This document shows positions 8,859 to 14,470 of a stretch of DNA of 14,470 bases, in pieces. Location of the stretch: contig VBDL01000055.1 in NCBI GenBank assembly GCA_005884255.1, forward strand, positions 1-14,470, written 5' to 3'. A program made the position numbers and the translations under genes. Within the stretch, counting starts at the first letter, position 1. Each line of letters starts with the position of its first letter. Source of the stretch: Betaproteobacteria bacterium (lineage in GTDB: Bacteria; Pseudomonadota; Gammaproteobacteria; Burkholderiales; Burkholderiaceae_C). The notes under the pieces are model-generated. The model saw only the letters and a list, made by a program, of their open reading frames with translations, was not told the DNA's origin and did not search any database.

Positions 8859-9782
8859 GTGAACGCAGCCGTCACGCTGCTCGATGGTGGCGCCACCGTC
8901 CCCTTCATCGCCCGCTATCGCAAGGAGGCCACCGATGGCCTCGACGATACGCAGCTGCGTGAGCTGGAAGCGCGCTTAGGCTATCTGCGCGAGCTGGAAG
9001 AGCGCCGTGCCGCGGTGCTGAAGAGCATCGACGAACAAGGCAAGCTCACGCCCGAGTTGCGCGCCGCGATCGAAGCCGCGCCGACCAAGCAGGAGCTGGA
9101 AGACCTCTACCTGCCGTACAAGCCCAAGCGCCGCACCAAGGGCATGATCGCCCGCGAGGCGGGGCTCGAACCCCTGGCCGACAGGCTGTTCGACGATCCG
9201 TCGCTCGACCCGATGGCCGAAGCGGCCGCGTTCATCAACGCCGACGCCGGCTTTGCCGACGCGTTCGCGGTGCTCGACGGCGTGCGCGACATCCTTTCCG
9301 AGCGCTGGGCCGAGGATGCGTCGTTGGTGGGCCTGCTGCGCGAATGGCTGTGGGCCGAGGCGCTGTTCAAGTCCAAGCTGATGGACGGCAAGGACGAGAC
9401 CAACGCCGACATCGCGAAGTTCCGCGACTACTTCGACTACGACGAGCCGATCAACCGCGTGCCGTCACACCGCGCGCTCGCGGTGTTCCGCGGCCGCACG
9501 CTGGAGATCCTCGATCGCGCGTCACCTCGGTTGGAGCCACGCCAAGCGTGCGAGCGACGATCTCATTCGCAAGACCATCGCGTGGACCTGGAAGGTCAAG
9601 CTCTCGCTGAGTCTCGAGCGCGACCTCTTCGCCCGCTTGCGCGAGGAGGCCGAGAAGGTCGCCATCAAGGTGTTCGCCGAGAACCTGCGCGACCTGCTGC
9701 TCGCCGCACCCGCCGGCAAGCGCGTGGTGATGGGCCTGGACCCCGGCATCCGAACCGGCGTGAAGGTGGCGGTGGTGAGTGA
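8859..9782 (+). pseudogene. tex: tex (RNA-binding transcription accessory protein), 5' fragment, frame broken
   Basis: This reading frame encodes the N-terminal part of Tex (E. coli YhgF), a nucleic-acid-binding transcription factor normally about 770-790 residues long. Recognisable Tex sequence begins before the first possible start: codons from about 8832 read AELKVRPAQV, then NAAVTLLDGGATVPFIARYRKE. No ATG, GTG or TTG exists between the in-frame TGA at 8796 and GTG 8859, so the usual first 20 or so residues and the ribosome binding site are missing. The Tex N-terminal helical region continues intact through DLYLPYKPKRRTKG and FDYDEPINRVPSHRALAVFRGR to about 9512. After that the frame runs into unrelated Arg/Pro-rich sequence and ends at 9782. 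Any product would be a truncated 307-residue protein lacking the YqgF, HhH and S1 domains. The alternative is an assembly or sequencing artefact. Confidence 0.82.
9506..9522 (+). other. tex: Deletion/frameshift junction inside tex
   Basis: Up to about 9512 the frame beginning at 8859 reads FRGRTLEILD. From about 9514 the good Tex match moves to another frame, reading IARHLGWSHAKRASDDLIRK. From memory of E. coli YhgF, about 20 residues normally sit between these blocks, so roughly 60 bp appear lost, with a length of 2 modulo 3. The tetramer GATC occurs at both 9506-9509 and 9513-9516, and CGATCG lies at the junction. Confidence 0.75.
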
Positions 9783-11082
9783 CACCGGCAAGGTGCTGGA
9801 CACATCGACCGTCTATCCGCACGAGCCCAAGCGCGACTGGGATGGCTCCATCCACACGCTGGGCCGGCTGTGTGCGACGCACGGCGTGAACCTGATCGCC
9901 ATCGGCAACGGCACCGCCAGCCGCGAGACCGACAAGCTGGCCGCCGATCTCATCAAGAAGATTCAACAGCTCGCCCCGGGCACGCACATCGAGAAGGTGG
10001 TGGTCAGCGAGGCCGGCGCGTCGGTCTACTCGGCGAGCGAATTTGCGAGCAAGGAACTGCCCGAGCTCGACGTGAGCCTGCGCGGCGCAGTGTCGATCGC
10101 GCGGCGGCTGCAGGACCCGCTGGCGGAGCTGGTGAAGATCGAACCGAAGGCGATCGGCGTCGGCCAGTACCAGCACGACGTGAACCAGACCGCGATGGCG
10201 CATGCGCTGAATGCGGTGGTCGAGGACTGCGTGAACGCGGTCGGCGTGGACCTCAACACCGCATCGGCGCCGCTGCTGTCGCGCGTGTCGGGCCTCTCCG
10301 GCGCGGTGGCGTCGAGCATCGTGCGCTGGCGCGACACCAACGGCGCGTTCAGGAACCGCCAGCAACTGCTCGACGTGAGCGGCCTCGGCGCCAAGACCTT
10401 CGAGCAGGCCGCGGGCTTTCTGCGCATCCGCGGCGGCGACAACCCGCTGGACCTCTCCGGCGTGCACCCCGAGACCTATCCGGTGGTGCAGAAGATGCTA
10501 GCCGCCGCCGGCCGGCCGATCACCGAGCTGATGGGCAAGAGCGACGTGATCCGCAGCCTCAAGCCCGAGGCCTTCGCCGACGAGCGCTTCGGCGCAATCA
10601 CGGTGAAGGACATCCTCGCCGAGCTGGAGAAGCCGGGCCGCGACCCGCGCCCGGACTTCAAGGTGGCGCGCTTCAACGACGGCGTAGAGGACATCAAGGA
10701 CCTGGCCGAAGGCATGGTGCTCGAGGGCACGGTGAGCAACGTCGCGCAGTTCGGCGCCTTCGTCGACCTGGGCGTCCATCAGGACGGGCTGGTGCACGTG
10801 AGCCAGCTGTCGAACAAGTTCGTCAACGATGCGCGCGAGGTGGTCAAGGCCGGCGACATCGTCAAGGTCAAGGTGCTGGAAGTGGACCTGGCGCGCAAGC
10901 GCATCTCGCTGACGATGAAGCTCGATGCGCCCGGCGCACCACGCGGCGCGGCGGGCCAGGGCGCGGACAACAGCTACCGGCCGGCGGGCCGCGGCGAGCG
11001 CCACGCTGCACCGCGCGGCGCGGCGCAGCCGGCCGAGGGCGCGATGGCGGCGGCGTTCGCGAAGCTACAGACCAAGCGCTGA
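9637..11082 (+). pseudogene. tex: tex, 3' fragment with YqgF, HhH and S1 domains
   Basis: This is the downstream two-thirds of Tex. Homology starts about 9514 (IARHLGWSHAKRASDD, then IAWTWKVKLSLSLERDLFAR), but the first possible start in this frame is TTG 9637, giving 481 residues. Domains are a YqgF/RNase H-like fold (VMGLDPGIRTGVKVAVVS, about residues 30-160, with IGNGTASRET and VVVSEAGASVYSAS), helix-hairpin-helix repeats (VSGLSGAVASSIVRWR, LLDVSGLGAKTFEQAAGFLRI, about 215-280), and a C-terminal S1 RNA-binding domain (VLEGTVSNVAQFGAFVDLGVHQDGLVHVSQLS, about 365-435). A disordered Ala/Arg/Gly tail follows. No obvious ribosome binding site precedes TTG 9637; a GAGGAGG run lies just inside the frame instead. 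The domains look undamaged, so inactivation is either recent or this half is still made and useful. Confidence 0.82.
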
Positions 11083-11090
11083 GTGTGGGC

Positions 11091-11130
11091 CCCCCCGGGC
11101 GCGGCATACCGCGCCCGCCCCCCGCGGGGG
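11091..11130 (+). terminator. GC-rich hairpins downstream of tex, possible transcription end or intergenic repeat
   Basis: An 8-bp perfect stem GGGCGCGG (11097-11104) / CCGCGCCC (11109-11116) closes a CATA loop starting 14 bp after the tex stop. It is followed at once by the palindrome CCCCCGCGGGGG (11119-11130) and preceded by a C-run. There is no T-tract, so it is not a classical intrinsic terminator. It may instead be an intergenic repeat unit common in GC-rich Burkholderiales genomes. Confidence 0.35.
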
Positions 11131-11208
11131 TCGGCGGCAGGCTTGGGACGGCCCAGCGCTCTGCCGCCGAGCTGCATCCGCGCGGTGGTGCGCCGTCGTA
11201 GGTGCGGC

Positions 11209-11214
11209 TAACAT
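11209..11214 (+). promoter_or_regulatory. Possible -10 element for sodC
   Basis: TAACAT stands out in very GC-rich sequence 39 bases before the sodC start. The hexamer 17 bp upstream (TGGTGC) is a poor -35. The same TAACAT precedes otsB at 4749-4754. Support is the local AT-rich hexamer and its position only. Confidence 0.22.
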
Positions 11215-11253
11215 CACCGCGCCGTGTCGGCGTCACCTTCGAGGAGCGTCCCC

Positions 11254-11781
11254 ATGAAGAACACCTTCCGCCCCCTGGCCCTGGTCGTCGTCGCCGCCGC
11301 GTTGAGCGCCTGCAGCTCGATGATGCAGGAGCAGGGCCCCAAGGCCGTGGCCAAGCTGGAGCCCACGCGCGGCAACAGCACCGCCGGCACCGTCACCTTC
11401 GCGCAGCAGGGTGACCTGGTGCAGGTCACCGTGCAAGTCACCGGCCTCAAGCCCGGACAGGAGCACGGCTTTCACCTGCACGAGAAGGGCGACTGCTCCA
11501 GCGGCGACGGCATGAGCACCGGCGCTCACTTCAACCCGACGGGCAAGATGCACGGCCCGCAGGACGCCGAGCATCACGCCGGCGACCTGCCTGCGCTGAA
11601 GGGCGATGCCAACGGCAATGCGACGGTGAGCTTCACGCTGCACGGCGTGACGGTGGGCTCCGGCCCGACCGACTTGATCGGCCGCGGCCTGATCGTCCAT
11701 GCCAACCCCGACGACTACAAGACGCAGCCCACCGGCAATTCCGGCGCGCGCATTGCCTGCGGGGTCGTGACGAAGGCCTAA
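11254..11781 (+). CDS. sodC: Cu/Zn superoxide dismutase, lipoprotein
   Basis: It converts superoxide to hydrogen peroxide and oxygen in the periplasm. The protein has 175 residues. Residues 1-19 are a lipoprotein signal peptide with lipobox LSAC, so C20 should be lipidated and the enzyme membrane-anchored. The metal site is complete: HGFHLHE supplies H74 and H76, GAHFNP the bridging H92, KMHG H100, EHHAGDLP H108 and D111, and LIVHANPDDY H149. R166 in GARIACGVV guides superoxide, and C81/C169 can form the conserved disulfide. The start ATG 11254 has GAGGAG seven bases upstream; an in-frame start at 11224 would spoil the signal peptide. It is monocistronic, and its stop codon overlaps the opgH stop by 4 bp from the opposite strand. 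Confidence 0.96.
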   Translation: MKNTFRPLALVVVAAALSACSSMMQEQGPKAVAKLEPTRGNSTAGTVTFAQQGDLVQVTVQVTGLKPGQEHGFHLHEKGDCSSGDGMSTGAHFNPTGKMHGPQDAEHHAGDLPALKGDANGNATVSFTLHGVTVGSGPTDLIGRGLIVHANPDDYKTQPTGNSGARIACGVVTKA

Positions 11782-14021
11782 TCGCGCAGCTGCGGCGGCG
11801 GGTACGACGATTCGCTGACCACGGCCGCGGGCGCGCGCTTGCGGCGCGCGCTGTCGCGCAGCGCGGCCTTGCGCGTGGGCAGCGCGTCCTTGGCGGCCGT
11901 GTCGAGATGCCGCGTGTCCATCAGGCTGCTCGGCCAGTTCGGCTCGCTCAAGGGCGGCTCCGGCGGCGTGGCCAAGGGGCGCGGCAGCAGCGTGGCGAAC
12001 AGCATCGCGCAGGTCGCCGCAAAGGCGGGCAGCGGGCGCGGCAGCGGACGTGGACGCGGTGCGCGGCGCGGCGGCGGGTCGACCGGCGCCGAGCGTGGCA
12101 CGCGGCTGCGCAGCAGCGTGCGCGGCGGGCCATGCTCTTCGGGCACCAGCAGCAGCCGGTGGCGGCGCAGCGCGAGCCCCGGCTGCTCACTGCCGGTGAT
12201 CACCACCAGCGGCACGGCCAGCAGCAAGGGCAGCAGCAGCGGCGTCAGCAAGGCGGCGGTGAAGCCCTCGCCGTGGGCGACGAGCACACCGCCGGCCAGC
12301 GCCGGCAGCGCGAACAGGCCCACGCGGGCGATCGCGTCGCGCCAGCGCACCGCGCTCGCATCGCGCGATGGCGAGCGCCAGTCCAGATGCAGGCCGGTGA
12401 GGGCGCCCAGCACGAACAGGCTGTGCGCCACCATGCGCACCGGCGCCTGCAGCGTGGACAGCAGCAGCTCGATCAGCGCGCCGGCGAACAGCCGTGGCGT
12501 GCCGCCGAAGCTGCGCTGCTCACGTCGCAGGATCACCGCAAGCACGCCGAGCAACCGCGGCAGCAGCAGCAGACTCAGCGTCAGCGCCCACAGCCCACCC
12601 GTCAGGCTGCCGATCCACCGCAGCGGCGAGCCGCTGTCCGGCCCTGCCGCCGTGCTGCTCAGCGCCGACTGCACGCCGGTGACGACGAAGGCCAGCCATA
12701 GCGGCGCCACCAGGTAGGCCATGGCCGCGGTGCCGAACATCACGCGATGCACCGGCCGCCAGCCGGGCTCGGCGATGAGCCGTGCGTTCTGCAGGTTGCC
12801 CTGGCACCAGCGGCGATCGCGCTGCAACTCGTCGAGCAGGTTCGGCGGATGCTGCTCCCAGCTGCCACCCAGCCCGGGGATCAGCCACACCTCGTAGCCG
12901 GCACGCCGCATCAGCGCGGCCTCGACGAAATCGTGCGAGAGGATGTCGCCCGACAGCCCGCCGCGCCCCGGCAGCGGCGCCAGGGCGCAGTGCTGCATGA
13001 AGGGCTGCAGGCGAATGATCGCGTTGTGCCCCCAGTAGTGCGATTCGCCGAGCTGCCAGTAGGCGAGCCCGAGGGCGAACAGCCGGCCGGTGATGCGCGC
13101 GGCGAAAGCCTGCGCGCGCGCATGCAGCGTGTCGTGGCCGCAGGCCATCGGCAAGGTCTGCACGATGCCGGCGCGCGGGTGCGCTTCCATCGTGCGCACG
13201 AGGCTGACCAGTGTCGAGCCGCTCATCACGCTGTCGGCGTCGAGCACCACCATGTAGCGGTAATTGCGGCCCCAGCGACGGCAGAAGTCGGCCACGTTGC
13301 CGGCCTTGCGCCGCGTGCGCCGCCGGCGCAAGCGATAGAAGATGCGCCCGCCCGGCGGCGCCTCATCGCCGAGCAGCACGCGCAGCTTCTCCCACGCCTC
13401 CACTTCGGCGCGGCGCAAAGCGGGGTCGGTGGTGTCGGAGAGGATGTAGACGTCGAACAGCCGCAGCGCCCCCGTCGCGGCCAGCGATTCGCAGGTGGCG
13501 CGCAGGCCGCCGAACACGGTGGCGATGTCCTCGTTGCAGATCGGCACGATCAGTGCTGTGCGCGCCTGTGCGTCGATGGGCGTGTAGGCGCTGGGCACCG
13601 TGAGCGCGTGGCCATCGCCGCGCCACAGCACCCAGGCGCCCATCAGCGCAGTGACGAAGCTGGCCGATACCCAGGCGAAGAGCAGCGCGAACAGCACCAC
13701 CTGCAACGCGCGCGGCCAGGCATCGACCGGCCGCTGATGGGCGCTGAGCAGCAGTGCGGTGCCGCCGGCGGACAGCAGCAGCACCGCCGCCAGCAGCGTG
13801 CGCCGCCGACGCGTGGCGGCCTGCTGCCACGGTGCCCACGCGATCGGCGTTCGCGCGGCGCGGGCCGGCCACAGCAAGTGCCACAGCGCATGCCACAGCG
13901 CGTGCATCAGGCTGCGGGTGAAGCCCAGCCAGGGGCGCGGCTTCATCGGGCTGCGGGTGATCGGCGGTGCGGTGTCCACCCATGGCGGGGCGGTGCGCAC
14001 GGACATCGTGGAGCGATTCAT
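11778..14021 (-). CDS. opgH: Glucans biosynthesis glucosyltransferase H
   Basis: An inner-membrane GT2-family enzyme that polymerises glucose from UDP-glucose for osmoregulated periplasmic glucans. It has 747 residues. Two membrane segments lie near 75-95 and 105-130. The cytoplasmic catalytic domain follows: VPICNED (about 160), YILSDTTDP, FYRLRRRRTRRKAGN, VLDADSVMSG with the DxD motif (about 255-265), LGESHYWGHNAIIR, ILSHDFVEAALMRRAGYEVW and RDRRWCQGN (about 405, the QxxRW equivalent). Several more membrane helices cover about 425-615. After LLVPEEHGPP (about 627) the tail is Pro/Arg-rich and, unlike E. coli OpgH (847 residues), does not show the usual cytoplasmic C-terminal domain; codon bias shows it is coding. 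ATG 14021 is chosen because it lies 20 bp after the opgG stop; ATG 14006 is an alternative and neither has a clear ribosome binding site. Forms an opgGH operon. Confidence 0.94.
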   Translation of the reverse strand: MNRSTMSVRTAPPWVDTAPPITRSPMKPRPWLGFTRSLMHALWHALWHLLWPARAARTPIAWAPWQQAATRRRRTLLAAVLLLSAGGTALLLSAHQRPVDAWPRALQVVLFALLFAWVSASFVTALMGAWVLWRGDGHALTVPSAYTPIDAQARTALIVPICNEDIATVFGGLRATCESLAATGALRLFDVYILSDTTDPALRRAEVEAWEKLRVLLGDEAPPGGRIFYRLRRRRTRRKAGNVADFCRRWGRNYRYMVVLDADSVMSGSTLVSLVRTMEAHPRAGIVQTLPMACGHDTLHARAQAFAARITGRLFALGLAYWQLGESHYWGHNAIIRLQPFMQHCALAPLPGRGGLSGDILSHDFVEAALMRRAGYEVWLIPGLGGSWEQHPPNLLDELQRDRRWCQGNLQNARLIAEPGWRPVHRVMFGTAAMAYLVAPLWLAFVVTGVQSALSSTAAGPDSGSPLRWIGSLTGGLWALTLSLLLLPRLLGVLAVILRREQRSFGGTPRLFAGALIELLLSTLQAPVRMVAHSLFVLGALTGLHLDWRSPSRDASAVRWRDAIARVGLFALPALAGGVLVAHGEGFTAALLTPLLLPLLLAVPLVVITGSEQPGLALRRHRLLLVPEEHGPPRTLLRSRVPRSAPVDPPPRRAPRPRPLPRPLPAFAATCAMLFATLLPRPLATPPEPPLSEPNWPSSLMDTRHLDTAAKDALPTRKAALRDSARRKRAPAAVVSESSYPPPQLRD

Positions 14022-14041
14022 CGGCGTGGTCTTGTGTCGTC

Positions 14042-14470
14042 TTATTCGGCGGGGAGCGCATAGCTCCAGGTCTCGCTCAGGGCGCGGTCGCCCAGGCGCA
14101 GGAAGGCGCGCAGCTCGACGGGCTTGGCGATGTCGCGGCGGCGGAACTCGATGCTCACGCGCCAGCCGCCACGCCCCGGGTTGGGATAGGCCTGTGCGCG
14201 CAGGCTGCGCACGTTCTCGTCGCCGCTGACGCGTGCTTCGACCGGCGCGCCGTCGCTCAAGGCCTCGAGCGAGGGCCCGGCGAAGTCGACGTGGAACTGC
14301 ACCGCGTCGGTCGGCGCCGGCGTCTTGCGGTAGCCCCAGCCGCGCCGCGTCTGAACCACATGGGCGACGCCCGGCACGCGCGCCAGCTCGTCGGCCAGCC
14401 AGTGCATGCGGTAGGCGAAGGTGAGTGGCTCGCCGGGCGGCGGCAATTGCGCCGGCACCCAATAGGCCGC
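14042..14470 (-). CDS. opgG: Glucans biosynthesis protein G, C-terminal 142 residues
   Basis: This is the 3' end of a gene whose start lies beyond the right edge. OpgG is a periplasmic protein needed to make or modify the backbone of osmoregulated periplasmic glucans. The visible part opens with AAYWVPAQLPPPGEPLTFAYRMHW, a block typical of the MdoG/OpgG family, and continues through RRGWGYRKT, FHVDFAGPSLEAL and the C-terminal immunoglobulin-like region (GGWRVSIEFRRRD...ELRAFLRLGDRALSETWSYALP). The frame is open to the last base of the window. OpgD shares these motifs, so OpgD cannot be fully excluded, but position directly upstream of opgH, with a 20-bp gap, is the standard opgGH arrangement. 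The two genes are probably co-transcribed. Confidence 0.9.
   Translation of the reverse strand, partial: AAYWVPAQLPPPGEPLTFAYRMHWLADELARVPGVAHVVQTRRGWGYRKTPAPTDAVQFHVDFAGPSLEALSDGAPVEARVSGDENVRSLRAQAYPNPGRGGWRVSIEFRRRDIAKPVELRAFLRLGDRALSETWSYALPAE

Noticed and set aside
12747..14063. Plus-strand open frame of 438 codons opposite opgH
   Set aside because: It lies entirely antisense to conserved OpgH motifs, and its translation has no family resemblance.

Overview
The window is a GC-rich (roughly 70%) bacterial chromosome segment with tightly packed genes, strong G/C bias at third codon positions and almost no non-coding space. The protein families and the wording of their motifs (Tex, OpgGH, the otsB-GH15-otsA cluster) point to a betaproteobacterium of the order Burkholderiales, perhaps a Rubrivivax/Leptothrix/Methylibium-like lineage. 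That placement is inference from family resemblance, not a search. I see no tRNA, rRNA, CRISPR array, integrase or insertion sequence.

Layout, left to right. Positions 1-1622 (minus) hold the N-terminal part of a REC-PAS-PAS-GAF signalling protein cut by the window edge. Positions 1756-2031 (minus) encode a small hypothetical protein. A divergent gap of about 200 bp follows, then an HI0933/PP_4765-type flavoprotein (2235-3473, plus), which overlaps tail-to-tail with a secreted DUF1223 protein (3457-4170, minus). From 4316 to 8753 (plus) run osmC, otsB, a glycoside hydrolase family 15 gene and otsA. The last three form a compact trehalose operon ending in a 4-bp ATGA overlap.

Between otsA and the next gene lies a 52-bp inverted repeat (8773-8824) of the kind dispersed in proteobacterial genomes. 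It abuts tex (about 8832-11082), which is damaged twice: its 5' end and start codon are missing exactly where the repeat lies, and an internal deletion near 9513 changes the reading frame. After tex comes a very GC-rich hairpin region, then the periplasmic Cu/Zn superoxide dismutase sodC (11254-11781, plus). sodC meets opgH tail-to-tail (11778-14021, minus), and upstream of opgH is the 3' end of opgG (14042-14470, minus, cut by the right edge).

Functionally the window is rich in envelope, osmotic and oxidative stress genes: OsmC detoxifies peroxides, OtsA/OtsB make the compatible solute trehalose, SodC removes periplasmic superoxide, and OpgG/OpgH make osmoregulated periplasmic glucans. The families are all known. 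What most deserves a second look is the double lesion in tex beside the inverted repeat, followed by the uncertain role of the GH15 enzyme between the two trehalose-synthesis genes. I did not find convincing evidence of an undescribed multi-gene system.
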